A DNA stretch of 64,000 nucleotides from Myxococcaceae bacterium (lineage in GTDB: Bacteria; Myxococcota; Myxococcia; Myxococcales; Myxococcaceae). The position numbers and the translations under genes were made by a program. Location: the NCBI GenBank assembly GCA_016926755.1, contig JAFGNZ010000172.1, positions 1 through 64,000 on the forward strand, given 5' to 3'. Under the pieces are notes generated by a model. The model searched no databases. It had not been told where the DNA came from and saw only the letters and a list, made by a program, of their open reading frames with translations. Below are positions 48,202 through 57,409 of this stretch, one piece after another; position 1 is the first letter of the stretch, and the number at the start of each line of letters is the position of its first letter.

Positions 48202-48822
48202 ATGCTGCCCCTGTCGCTCACGCTGGCGCTCGTCGCCTCCACGCCCCAGGCCTCCTCCGCCGCGCTCGAGACGCCCACTGCGTCCGCGGGGCGAGGGGCC
48301 CGTGATGTGCTGCTGCGCCGCGAGCTGGCCCACGTGGCGCTGGCGCAGCTCCGCAAGTTCGATCCGCTGTGGCACCCGGATCAACGCGACTGCGCGGGCC
48401 TGGTGCGCTTTGCCTACCGCAGCGCGCACAAGCGCTTCTTCCCCGAGCGGCTCGCCCAGCCCCTGTGGCTCGATGCGCAGGGCCGCGCCTCGGAGTTCGC
48501 CGACGCGGAGACGCTGCTCACGCGCAGCTTCGTGCCGCTGGGCCGCGACGGGGCCACCCTCGAGGCGCTGCGCACCGGAGACCTCGTGGCCTTCCGCCAG
48601 GAGCAGGACGCGGGCCCCGTCTTCCACCTCATGCTGGTGGTGCGTCCGGAGGACAAGGCGCACGCGCCAGCGCGCGTCGTCTACCACCCGGGCGAGAAGG
48701 GGGCCGCGGTGCGCACCGGCGTGCTGCACCGGCTCGCCACCGAGGCGCCGCTCGAGTGGCGCCCCATCCCCCAGAACACCGCCTTCCTCGGCTTCTTCCG
48801 CTTCAAGGAGTGGATGCAATGA
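48202..48822 (+). CDS. yfaT: DUF1175 protein (YfaT-like) with NlpC/P60-type active-site pattern
   Basis: A 206-residue secreted protein; signal ends near SSAALE. Family assignment comes from the operon context and from the sequence. The pattern is that of NlpC/P60 cysteine peptidases: Cys64 in RDCAGLVRFAYR, then LRTGDLVAF, then His142 in FHLMLVV, and a third polar residue, probably the His in YHPGEKG. NlpC/P60 enzymes cut peptidoglycan peptides or similar bonds. If active, it would bring a wall hydrolase into the macroglobulin complex. The spacing Cys-His (78 residues) is a little longer than in classical members. Its stop overlaps the next start as ATGA. Confidence 0.82.
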   Translation: MLPLSLTLALVASTPQASSAALETPTASAGRGARDVLLRRELAHVALAQLRKFDPLWHPDQRDCAGLVRFAYRSAHKRFFPERLAQPLWLDAQGRASEFADAETLLTRSFVPLGRDGATLEALRTGDLVAFRQEQDAGPVFHLMLVVRPEDKAHAPARVVYHPGEKGAAVRTGVLHRLATEAPLEWRPIPQNTAFLGFFRFKEWMQ

Positions 48823-50450
48823 GCTCATCCGAAACCCCGCCGGGCACGCCTCCGCCCTCGGAGGCTCCGCCCCCGGCCACGCCCCCACCGGGCAAGAGCG
48901 CCTCCAAGGCCATCCTCGTCGCGCTCGTCACCGTGCTGGTGAGCGGCGCGGTGGTGGGCGCCTTCGTGCTCGGTCGCCGCAGCGCCGGCCCCGGTGAGAC
49001 AGGCCGCCCGGCGGAACCCGGTCAGGGCCCCGCGGGCGTTCCCAGCGCGGGCGCTACGGTGGAGGGCATGCCCTCGCCGCCCTCTCCCCAGCCCTTGAGC
49101 ATTCCCTCCCAGGGCCAGCCGGCTGTCTGGGTGGATGTGTACGCGCCCGCGAAGGTGCGCGGCGCGCTCGTGGAGAACCGCTGGTTGCAGGAGCAGCTGA
49201 AGAAGCCGCTGGGCCAGGGCTTCGCCAGCTCCTGGGCCGCCTTCTTCGGCTCCACCGGCGAGGACCTGAATGCCTCCTTCAAGGGCGCGGTGTTCGACGT
49301 GGTGGCCGGGCAGCTCTTGGACTCGCCGTTCCGCGCGCTGTGGTTCGTCGGAGGCGATGACTCGAACGCCCCCGCCTTCATCGTCCCGGACCCCGACATC
49401 AAGGCCGTTGGCGCCTACGAGGCCATGGAGCGGGTGGCCAACCGCGGCGGCTTCACCGCGGACCGCTGCCCGGAAGGGGCCAGCCCCTCCATCACGCCTC
49501 CCGAGGGTGGCTTCAAGATCGCACGGTGGCTCGTCGCCGAGGCGTCCCTCTACGCGGCGGAGGCCGAGGACCGGATCGTGGTGGCACGGCAGCCCTCCAT
49601 GGTGCTGCGCGGCCTGTGCGCGGAGCTGGTGAAGCTGAAGGCGCCCGCGGGCGTGGACCTGGAGGTGGGCTTCAACACCGAGGTGCTCGGGCGCGAGCTG
49701 GCGTTCCTCACGCACGCGCTGGGGCTGGAGAGTGGCACCCGGCTGCAGTTCGCCGCGGAGGGCGCCCGGCTGGTGGCGCGCGGCATCGCCGGCTCGCTCG
49801 CGGACAAGGTGCGCCTGGACGCCGCGCCGCTCTCGGAGGAGCTGCTCAAGCTGGTGCCCGCGGACACGCCGGTGCTGCTCGCGCTCCAGCTCAAGCTGCC
49901 CGAGTCGCTCGAGGGCGCGAAGGTGAAGGCGTACTGGGCGGGCGAGGAGGCGGGGCCGGTGCGCACGCGGCAGATCGCCCTGATCTGGACGCCCCGCGGC
50001 GACGCGGACCTGAGCCACGAGTTCGCCCTGCTCTGGGGCCGCGAGGAGGACGGGCCCGCGCTCCAGGACATGTTCAACGGCGGCAACCCGCTGGTGAGGG
50101 CCACGCTGTGCAAGCACCAGGTGCTGGCCTCGGAGGCGGGCGTGCTCCAGCGGCTGCAGAAGGCCTGCGAGGGCAGGAGCCCCAACCTGCTCAACGCGGC
50201 GGGCCCGGTGGTGGCGGGCCTGCGCGCCCCGGGCTCGGTGACGCTGGGGGTGAACACGGGCCAGCTCCTCAGCCAGCTCCTGGCGGACGGCTACTGGTCC
50301 GAGCAGCAGCTGGGCACCAGGGCCCCGGTGCCGGCCGCGGCACCGCCGGAGATCGAGGCCGCCCGGCGGGATGTGGAGACGCTGCCCTACGTAGGCCTGC
50401 GCGGCACGGTGCAGGGTGATTCGCTGGTCCCTGGAGGGTTCGGTTCATGA
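48819..50450 (+). CDS. yfaA: DUF2138 protein (YfaA-like), membrane anchored
   Basis: A 543-residue protein starting at ATG 48819, coupled to the previous gene by a 4-bp ATGA overlap; the longer frame upstream is a shadow. A Pro-rich cytoplasmic N-terminus (~1-30) leads to one transmembrane helix (KAILVALVTVLVSGAVVGAFVLG), so the bulk is periplasmic. Recognisable DUF2138 segments are FKGAVFDVVAGQLLDSPFRALWFVGGD, YAAEAEDRIVVARQPS and LVPADTPVLLALQL. No catalytic motif is seen. It probably acts as the inner-membrane anchor or scaffold of the macroglobulin complex, by analogy with the membrane complex reported for the Pseudomonas MagD operon. The stop overlaps the next start as ATGA. Confidence 0.82.
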   Translation: MSSSETPPGTPPPSEAPPPATPPPGKSASKAILVALVTVLVSGAVVGAFVLGRRSAGPGETGRPAEPGQGPAGVPSAGATVEGMPSPPSPQPLSIPSQGQPAVWVDVYAPAKVRGALVENRWLQEQLKKPLGQGFASSWAAFFGSTGEDLNASFKGAVFDVVAGQLLDSPFRALWFVGGDDSNAPAFIVPDPDIKAVGAYEAMERVANRGGFTADRCPEGASPSITPPEGGFKIARWLVAEASLYAAEAEDRIVVARQPSMVLRGLCAELVKLKAPAGVDLEVGFNTEVLGRELAFLTHALGLESGTRLQFAAEGARLVARGIAGSLADKVRLDAAPLSEELLKLVPADTPVLLALQLKLPESLEGAKVKAYWAGEEAGPVRTRQIALIWTPRGDADLSHEFALLWGREEDGPALQDMFNGGNPLVRATLCKHQVLASEAGVLQRLQKACEGRSPNLLNAAGPVVAGLRAPGSVTLGVNTGQLLSQLLADGYWSEQQLGTRAPVPAAAPPEIEAARRDVETLPYVGLRGTVQGDSLVPGGFGS

Positions 50451-53400
50451 GGTACTCCTCGCGCTTTTCCCTGCTGGCCGCGCTGACGCTGGCCGGCGTG
50501 GCGGCGGCCAAGCCGCTCTACATCACCGTGCCCCGCGCCTACGGCACCCAGGAGCCGGTGGCGGTGGACGTGGCCTTCAGCAGCAAGGGCCCGGTGGAGC
50601 TGCGGGTGCTCAAGCCGGACAGGCTGGAGGCGTTCATCGACGCGCAGGGCGACATGCGCCGCGCGTACGAGGAGCCGCCGGTGCTGAAGAACCCCGGGCG
50701 CGCGCTCAGCCGCGGCCTCAACGCGGTGCGCGTGCCCAGCACCTACCTGCTGTACTCCTTCAGCACGGAGTTCCGTGACGCCGTCTCCCCGGCGCTGCCG
50801 GAGCGCGGCTCCGAGGACACGCCGCCCACGCTCAACCAGATGGCCGAGGGGCCGGACAAGCTGATCGGCGTGCCGCCCGGCTTCTCCGTGGTGCGCAGCC
50901 AGTGGCTCAACCTGGATCTGGGCGGCGCGGGCTCGGACTTCAGCGTGCCGGGCTTCCCCACGTGGGGCGGCCACGGCTTCCAGGAGCGCCGCGTGATGCT
51001 GGCGCCGCTGCCGGCGGGCACCTACGTGCTCCAGCTCGTCCAGGGCAAGGTGGAGGGCCAGGTGGTGCTCGTCGTCACCGATCTCACCGTGCAGCTCAAG
51101 CAGACGGACGGGCAGGTGCTGGTGCGCGTGGCGGGCCGGGACCAGAAGCCGCGCGCCGGCGCCCAGGTGAAGGTGTTCCTGCCCAATGGCGCGGGGCCCT
51201 CGGGCCAGACGGACGAGAAGGGCGAGGTGACGCTCGCGGTGGCGGAGCCGCGCCTGCTCGCCACCGCCACGGTGGGCGGGGACACGGCGCTGGTGGACAC
51301 GGACTTCTACTCCTCGCTCGCGGTGGCGCCGGACGTCTTCATCTACAGCGATCGGCCCATCTACAAGCCGGGCGACACGGTGAGGTTCCGCGGCCTGCTG
51401 CGCCAGCCGGAGACCTACCTGGCGCGCCTGTTCACCCCGCGCAAGAAGGAGGTGGTGGTGAAGCTGGAGTCCGCCGAGGGCCGCGAGGTGAAGACGCGCG
51501 TCGGGGTGGACGAGTTCGGCAGCTTCCACGGCACCCTGGCCGTGCCGGAGGATCTGGGCACCGGCGTGCTGCGCGTGTCGGCCTCGGTGGATGATCAGGC
51601 GCACCAGGGCGAGGCGCGCGTGCAGGACTACGTGAAGCCCACCTTCTACCTGGAGCTCACCCCGGAGAAGGAGAACATCGTCCCCGGCGAGGCGCTGAAG
51701 GCCACGGTGCGGGCGCGGCGCTACGCGGGCGGCGTGCCCGAGGGCGCGCGCTACGAGGTGTTCCTCTACCGCTCGCTGCTGGACGCGCCTGCCTGGGTGG
51801 ATGACGCGGGCAAGGGTGGCGGGGGCAGCGCGGTGACGTACGGCAGCGCCTCCAGCACCGAGGGCAAGCTGAGCGTCCCCCAGCGCCTCTACTCCTCCGT
51901 CGCCGAGCGCGGCGCGGGCGAGGATCCGTGGTCCAGCGCGCCGCGGTTCGACGAGAACGGCGAGGCCGTCATCGAGATCAACGTGCCCCCGCTGGCCCCC
52001 GGCGAGGAGCGGCTGCCGTACCGCTACACGCTCACCGTGCGCGCGCGGGATGATCAGGAGACGTTCGCCAACGCGACCGCCGCCTTCTTCCTGTCGGAGG
52101 TGGAGGTGTTCGGCGCGGGGAGCTTCTCCGACGCGGTGGTGAAGAAGGGCGGGGAGGCGACGCTGGCCGTGCGCGCCACCACGCTCTCCGGCAAGCCCTA
52201 CGGCGCCACGCCGGCCGAGGTGGAGTTCGTGCTGCGCAAGGCGGACGGCAGCGAGAAGAGCCTGGGCACCCAGAGCTTCACCACGGGCGCCGATGGCATC
52301 CACCGCGAGAAGGTGCCCACGGCGGAGGTGGGCACGGTGCTGGCGCGCATCACGGTGAAGGACAAGAACGGCAAGGCCTGGTCGGGCGAGGAGTCCATGC
52401 TCGTCATCGGCGGCAGCGACGAGCCGGTGGCGCGGGTGGCCAACCTGACGCTGGCCTCGCTCTCCGGCACGCTGTCGCCGGGCGACAGGGCGCAGCTGGT
52501 GGGCCTCTTCCCCGAGGGGTGGGGCCCGGAGGGCAGGGATGCGGGCCCGGTGTGGCTCACCTTCTCCGGCGCGGGCCTCTACGGCACGCAGGTGCTGGAG
52601 CTGGAGGGCCGCACGCTGGTGCACACCTTCCCGGTGGAGAAGCGCTACGGCAGCGCGGTGTACCTCTCCGTGGCGTACCCGACGAGCTCCGGGCGCTGGG
52701 AGGAGCGCACGGTGTCCTTCCGCGTCGTCCCGGCCGAGCGCACCCTCTCGGTGAAGCTGGAGCCGCGCCGCGCGGAGGCCGCCCCGCTCACCGAGCAGGT
52801 CATCGACTTGCGGGTGACGGACCACGAGGGCAACGGCCTCGTCTCCCAGGTCTCCGTGGGCGTGGTGGACAAGGCCGTCTACGCCATCCAGAGCGAGTTC
52901 CGCCCCAAGGTGCTGGACTTCTTCTACCCGCCGGCGCGCAACAACGTGTCCAACTTCTACTCCGCCGAGTTCCAGGGCTACGGCTACGGCGAGGCGCTGG
53001 CGCGCAAGCTGGCGGGGCTGCCGGACCACGCGTTCGCCTCCATCAAGCCGCCCACCCGCAAGGCGAAGGACGAGGAGCGGGACACGGCCTTCTGGCAGCC
53101 CAACGTGGTGACGGACCGGGACGGGCGCGCCACGGTGCGCTTCAAGCTGCCCTCCAACCAGACGCTGTGGGTGGTGACGGCGGTGGCGGCGGACACCTCG
53201 GGTCGCTTTGGCGAGGGCACCTCGGAGTTCGCCACCCGCGGCGGGCTCAACCTGTACGCGGCGCTGCCGCAGTTCCTCCGCGCGGGGGACGAGGCGCTCG
53301 CCTCGGTGCGCCTGTCCGCGGGCGAGGCCTCCAAGGGCAGCCAGGTGCTCAACGTGCGGCTCGCCTCCGCGGGCGCGCTCCAGGCCAACCAGGCCGAGCA

Positions 53401-55153
53401 GAAGATCGAGCTGGGCCAGGGCGGCGAGCAGATCCTCCCCCTGCAGCTCAAGGCCACCGGCGCTGGCTCCGCCGAGCTGATGGTGGACGTGACGGGCGGC
53501 CGGGAGGCGCTGAAGGATCGCCGCGCGGTGCCGGTGCTGCCCGCGGCCCTGGAGGAGCCGGTGAAGGTGTCCGCCTGGGGCGGCGGGGAGCTGTCGCTGC
53601 AGGCGCCCGGCTCGGCCACGCTGGCGGACGTGGAGCTGGTGCTCCAGCCCTCGCTGGTGGACGCGGCGCTCACCAACGTGCGCGAGCTGCTCACCTACCC
53701 GTACGGCTGCCTGGAGCAGCTCGTCTCCACCACCGTGCCCAACGTGGCGCTCTACCAGACGCTGAAGAAGGCGGACGCGCTGGAGAAGCTGGACCCGGAC
53801 AGCCAGGCGCTGCTGGCCGAGGCGCGCAGCCGCTCCGTGCAGGGCACCGCGCGCATCCTCGCCCTGGCGGTGAAGGGCGGCGGCTTCACCTGGTTTGGCG
53901 GCTACAGCACGCCGGATCTGCCCATGACGCTCATCGCCCTGGACGGGCTGGCCTACGCGGCGGAGGCGGGCCTGGTGGACGCCAATGACGCGCGGATGAC
54001 GGAGGCCGCGCGCTGGCTGGAGGCGCAGGAGAACCTGCCCTTCGAGTACGACGCGACGCGCGCCTACGTGCTGTCGCGGCTGTACGGCGAGCGCCAGGCG
54101 GCGCGGGTGCGCGCCCTCATCGATCGCGCGACGGCGGGGGACCTCTACCCGCTGGCGCTCGCGGTGCTGGCCGCGGAGAAGGCGGGGGTGATGAAGGAGC
54201 CCGCGCTGCAGGCCAAGGTGGAAGCGCTGGTGACGGCCAGCAACGAGGGCTTCGTCCGGCTGGCGAGCATGAACACGGCGCCCGAGTCCGAGGCCTTCTT
54301 CCACTACCCGCTGCGGCGCGTGGGCCTCACCGCGCTGCTGGCGCACGCGGCCTCCTTCGGGAAGCTGGACGTGGACAAGGCGCGCCGGCGGCTGCTGGAG
54401 CTGCTCACCCAGCCGGGCCTCTCCACCTTCGATCGGAGCACCGCGCTGCTGCACTCGCTGTGGCTGGTGGAGCGGGACGCCAAGGCCTTCAAGAAGCTGC
54501 CGCCGCCAGAGGTGAAGGGCGCCCAGGGCCCGGTGAGCTTCGCGCCCCGAGGCATGGGCCTGGTGGCCACGCTGGAGCCGGGCACGCGCTCGGTGAGCGT
54601 GGCCTCCTTCGAGGGCGTGGCCACGCTGCGCGCCACCTCCCTCACGCCGCTGCAGGACGTGCAGCCGCGCGCCGAGGGCATGAGCATCGAGCGCCGGTAC
54701 TGGGTGCTGCGCGACAATGGCAAGGTGCCGCTGGCCTCCGGGGAGCCCGTCTCCCAGGGCGAGGAGGTGTTCGTCGAGCTCGTCATCGACGCGCGCGGCG
54801 ACAACAAGGCGCGCTCGGCGTACTACGTGGTGGAGGACGCGGTGCCCGCCGGCTTCGTGCCGCTCATCGAGGACAAGGAGTTCCGGGGGCCGCCGCACTC
54901 GCTGCCTCTGGCGCCCGAGGCCCTCAAGCGGCGCGTGCTCACCCCGGAGCGGGCGACGTTCTTCTTCGAGGAGCCGGCGTGGTGGGGCGACAGCCCGCGC
55001 TCGACGGGCTACGTGATGCGGGCCCAGTTCGCGGGCTCGTTCACCGCGCCGCCCGCCTCCATCGAGGACATGTACGTCACCAGCATCCGCGGGCGGACGA
55101 AGTCGGACGTGCTGGCGGTGAAGCCTTCCCAGAAGCCGCGAGGCGACTGGTAG
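50447..55153 (+). CDS. yfaS: Bacterial alpha-2-macroglobulin (YfaS type) with intact thioester motif
   Basis: A 1,568-residue periplasmic protein with GGAGGG about 9 bp before ATG 50447 and a Sec signal ending at LAGVAAAKP, without lipobox. Macroglobulin signatures in order: an MG-domain stretch, FIYSDRPIYKPGDTVRFRG (~300), the A2M core AFWQPNVVTDRDGRATVRF (~880) and LPSNQTLWVVTAVA, the thioester YGCLEQ with Cys1088, and the helical thioester domain after it (FTWFGGYSTPDLPMTLIALD). These proteins trap proteases that cut their bait region; the thioester links them covalently. As recalled, many YfaS-type copies lack the Cys-x-Glu-Gln motif, so its presence is notable. Position in the operon and 4-bp overlap support joint synthesis with DUF2138. 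Confidence 0.93.
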   Translation: MRYSSRFSLLAALTLAGVAAAKPLYITVPRAYGTQEPVAVDVAFSSKGPVELRVLKPDRLEAFIDAQGDMRRAYEEPPVLKNPGRALSRGLNAVRVPSTYLLYSFSTEFRDAVSPALPERGSEDTPPTLNQMAEGPDKLIGVPPGFSVVRSQWLNLDLGGAGSDFSVPGFPTWGGHGFQERRVMLAPLPAGTYVLQLVQGKVEGQVVLVVTDLTVQLKQTDGQVLVRVAGRDQKPRAGAQVKVFLPNGAGPSGQTDEKGEVTLAVAEPRLLATATVGGDTALVDTDFYSSLAVAPDVFIYSDRPIYKPGDTVRFRGLLRQPETYLARLFTPRKKEVVVKLESAEGREVKTRVGVDEFGSFHGTLAVPEDLGTGVLRVSASVDDQAHQGEARVQDYVKPTFYLELTPEKENIVPGEALKATVRARRYAGGVPEGARYEVFLYRSLLDAPAWVDDAGKGGGGSAVTYGSASSTEGKLSVPQRLYSSVAERGAGEDPWSSAPRFDENGEAVIEINVPPLAPGEERLPYRYTLTVRARDDQETFANATAAFFLSEVEVFGAGSFSDAVVKKGGEATLAVRATTLSGKPYGATPAEVEFVLRKADGSEKSLGTQSFTTGADGIHREKVPTAEVGTVLARITVKDKNGKAWSGEESMLVIGGSDEPVARVANLTLASLSGTLSPGDRAQLVGLFPEGWGPEGRDAGPVWLTFSGAGLYGTQVLELEGRTLVHTFPVEKRYGSAVYLSVAYPTSSGRWEERTVSFRVVPAERTLSVKLEPRRAEAAPLTEQVIDLRVTDHEGNGLVSQVSVGVVDKAVYAIQSEFRPKVLDFFYPPARNNVSNFYSAEFQGYGYGEALARKLAGLPDHAFASIKPPTRKAKDEERDTAFWQPNVVTDRDGRATVRFKLPSNQTLWVVTAVAADTSGRFGEGTSEFATRGGLNLYAALPQFLRAGDEALASVRLSAGEASKGSQVLNVRLASAGALQANQAEQKIELGQGGEQILPLQLKATGAGSAELMVDVTGGREALKDRRAVPVLPAALEEPVKVSAWGGGELSLQAPGSATLADVELVLQPSLVDAALTNVRELLTYPYGCLEQLVSTTVPNVALYQTLKKADALEKLDPDSQALLAEARSRSVQGTARILALAVKGGGFTWFGGYSTPDLPMTLIALDGLAYAAEAGLVDANDARMTEAARWLEAQENLPFEYDATRAYVLSRLYGERQAARVRALIDRATAGDLYPLALAVLAAEKAGVMKEPALQAKVEALVTASNEGFVRLASMNTAPESEAFFHYPLRRVGLTALLAHAASFGKLDVDKARRRLLELLTQPGLSTFDRSTALLHSLWLVERDAKAFKKLPPPEVKGAQGPVSFAPRGMGLVATLEPGTRSVSVASFEGVATLRATSLTPLQDVQPRAEGMSIERRYWVLRDNGKVPLASGEPVSQGEEVFVELVIDARGDNKARSAYYVVEDAVPAGFVPLIEDKEFRGPPHSLPLAPEALKRRVLTPERATFFFEEPAWWGDSPRSTGYVMRAQFAGSFTAPPASIEDMYVTSIRGRTKSDVLAVKPSQKPRGDW

Positions 55154-55156
55154 CGC

Positions 55157-57409
55157 ATGGGGTGGGCCGCTGTGACGGCCGCGCTGCTGGCGGCCACCCC
55201 GGTGTTCCACACGCAGGGCGACGTGACGCCCGAGCAGGCCCTGCGCGCCGAGGCGGAGACAGCCTGGAAGGAGCTGGAGGCGCGGTACGTGGCCGAGGCC
55301 GGCGGGAGCCCCGCGCAGGCCCCGGCGCCCATCCGCCTCCAGCGCGGCGTGGCGCTGTCTGCGCAGCGTAACGCCCAGAGCCGGCCCGGCCTGGTGGAGC
55401 TGCGGCAGAGCACCCCAGGGGTGCTGGACGCGCGCCTGCGCCTGGCCCTGCGGCACGAGCTGGCGCACCAACTCCTGTGGTGGGCCTGCCCGGCGGCCTC
55501 CGAGGATCGGCTCTTCCACGAGGCCTTCGCGCTGGTGGTGAGCGGCGAGCTGCCCGAGTGGCGCGCGGGGCCCTACCAGTCGCTCAGCGCGGCGGCCGCG
55601 GAGCTGGGGCGCTCACAGGCGGTGGACACGCCTCGGGCGCGGCGGGCGCTGGCGCGCATCCTCGGGGAGGGCCGGGGCTTTCCCCAGGCGCTCTCGCGCC
55701 GGCTGCGGCAGTGCCAGGATGGGGCACGGTGGACGGTGCCGCTCTCCGTTGACGAGCTGGCGGACGTGACGGTGAGGGCGGCCACCGCCGCCGCGGTGGT
55801 GGTGAGCCGCCACTCGGGCGAGGTGCTCCTCTCCGAGGGAGAGGTCCAGCGCGCGCTGCCCTACGGCTCCACGCTGAAGCCCTTCATCCTCGCCGGGAGC
55901 CCCGCGCCGCCGCCGGTGCTGGCGCCGCGCGCGGGCGTGCCGGAGTGGGCGTGCGGCGAGCGGCTGCCGAAGCAGGTGGACGGGCGCACGGCGCTGCTGC
56001 GCTCGTGCAACGGGTACTTCCTGGACTGGGAGGCGCGGGGCGGTGCCGCGGCGGACTTCGGCCCGTGGGGCGCGGTGCTGGCCGCGGTGGGGCTGACGGG
56101 GAAGCCGGCGGACATGGCGGACGCCATCGGCCTGCGCTCCACGCTGGCGCTCTCCCCGTGGGGCATGGCGCAGGCGTATCGGCTGCTGGCGGAGGCGCGC
56201 CCGGAGCTCGTCGAGCTGATGAAGGACAACGCCGCGCGAGGCACGCTGTCGGAGCTCCCGGCCTCGCCGGCGTACGCGGGCGTGGCCACCAAGACGGGCA
56301 CGGTGAGGGACGCGGCGAGCCGGCCGCAGTACGGGTGGATCGTCGCGGTGGACGAGGACGTGGTGGCGGTGGTGATGCGGCCCGGGAAGATGCCGCGCAG
56401 CTTCGCGGGCGAGGTGCCGAAGGTGCTGGCGCGGGCCCGCCAGCGCCCGGGCCTGGAGGCGGCGCGGGTGCAGGTGCTGGGGCTGGCGTCGGCCTCGGAG
56501 GTGGAGGCAGGCTGCCGAGGGGCGGGCTTCGCGGTGGAGCAGGGCGTGCCGCGCGTGGCGCCCCAGGGCTTCTCTCGGCTGAGGGAGCTGGTGGCGCGCG
56601 GCCCCGCGCTCTGCCTGGGGAGCCCCTGGCGGGTGCGTGTCCCGGGGCTGCCCTCGGAGGGGCGGGACTATGCGGGGAGCTTCTCGTGGTCCTCTCCGCC
56701 GCCGTACCGGCCGCCGCCCGGCGTGCCCACCACCGAGCGCGAGCGCAGCGCGCGGCGGGGCTCGGACTTCCTCTTCCGCACCACGCGCCTGCAGTACACG
56801 GCGGGCGTAGTGGCCGCCGAGGACGCCTCGCTGAAAGGAGAGGCGCGGGTAGCGCTGGCGCGCGTGGTGGCGCACAACGAGCGCAACGCCCAGAGCCGAC
56901 ATGGGGACCGCCCCCTCTGCGACACGACGCACTGCCAGGCCTTCCGCGGCACCGTGCGCGTGCGGCCGGAGGAGGAGAAGGCGCTGGGGCTTTCACCGCT
57001 CCGTTGGAGGCAGTGGCTGCTCTTCTCCCAGGGCGGCGAGGAGCCCTGGCGCCAGGTGCGCCCTCGGGCGCGGGTGGAGGGGCTGCTGGGCCAGGGGCTG
57101 GCGGCGCTGCGCTTCGAGGCGGGGCGGGTCTCCTTTGTCCGTGCGCAGCAGGAGGCCGGGGCGACGTTCGACACCACCGAGTCCCTGCCGTGTGAGGTGC
57201 TGCGCTCGGCGCTGAAGCTCCCGTCCTGCCCGCGCGTGGCCTCCTTCGACGGCGCGGACCTCGTCTTCGAGGGGCGGGGCCGGGGCCACGGCGAGGGGCT
57301 GGACGTGGAGGCCGCGAAGGCCAGCGGCCTGCGCAGCGAGGAGCTCCTCGAGCGCGCCTACGGCGCCGAGCGCTCGCGCGGCAGCTCCACGGTGAAGCAG
57401 GCGCCCTGA
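55157..57409 (+). CDS. yfaQ: YfaQ-like (DUF2300) multidomain protein: HEXXH, PBP-like triad and SpoIID-type motif
   Basis: A 750-residue secreted protein starting 3 bp after the macroglobulin stop. Three enzyme-like parts can be read. Residues ~95-125: HELAH (His100, Glu101, His104) with Glu122 18 residues on, the gluzincin zinc pattern. Residues ~235-385: the serine acyl-enzyme triad of penicillin-binding proteins, SxxK at Ser238-Lys241 in YGSTLKPF, SxN at Ser283-Asn285 in SCNGYF, and KTG at 379-381. Residues ~555-690: a SpoIID-like domain with GVVAAEDASLKGEARVAL and CDTTHC at 588-593, then GRGRGHGEGLD near the end. In E. coli the lipoprotein macroglobulin pairs with the transpeptidase PbpC; this protein may play that part for YfaS. 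Its last 52 bp overlap the convergent kinase gene. Confidence 0.82.
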   Translation: MGWAAVTAALLAATPVFHTQGDVTPEQALRAEAETAWKELEARYVAEAGGSPAQAPAPIRLQRGVALSAQRNAQSRPGLVELRQSTPGVLDARLRLALRHELAHQLLWWACPAASEDRLFHEAFALVVSGELPEWRAGPYQSLSAAAAELGRSQAVDTPRARRALARILGEGRGFPQALSRRLRQCQDGARWTVPLSVDELADVTVRAATAAAVVVSRHSGEVLLSEGEVQRALPYGSTLKPFILAGSPAPPPVLAPRAGVPEWACGERLPKQVDGRTALLRSCNGYFLDWEARGGAAADFGPWGAVLAAVGLTGKPADMADAIGLRSTLALSPWGMAQAYRLLAEARPELVELMKDNAARGTLSELPASPAYAGVATKTGTVRDAASRPQYGWIVAVDEDVVAVVMRPGKMPRSFAGEVPKVLARARQRPGLEAARVQVLGLASASEVEAGCRGAGFAVEQGVPRVAPQGFSRLRELVARGPALCLGSPWRVRVPGLPSEGRDYAGSFSWSSPPPYRPPPGVPTTERERSARRGSDFLFRTTRLQYTAGVVAAEDASLKGEARVALARVVAHNERNAQSRHGDRPLCDTTHCQAFRGTVRVRPEEEKALGLSPLRWRQWLLFSQGGEEPWRQVRPRARVEGLLGQGLAALRFEAGRVSFVRAQQEAGATFDTTESLPCEVLRSALKLPSCPRVASFDGADLVFEGRGRGHGEGLDVEAAKASGLRSEELLERAYGAERSRGSSTVKQAP

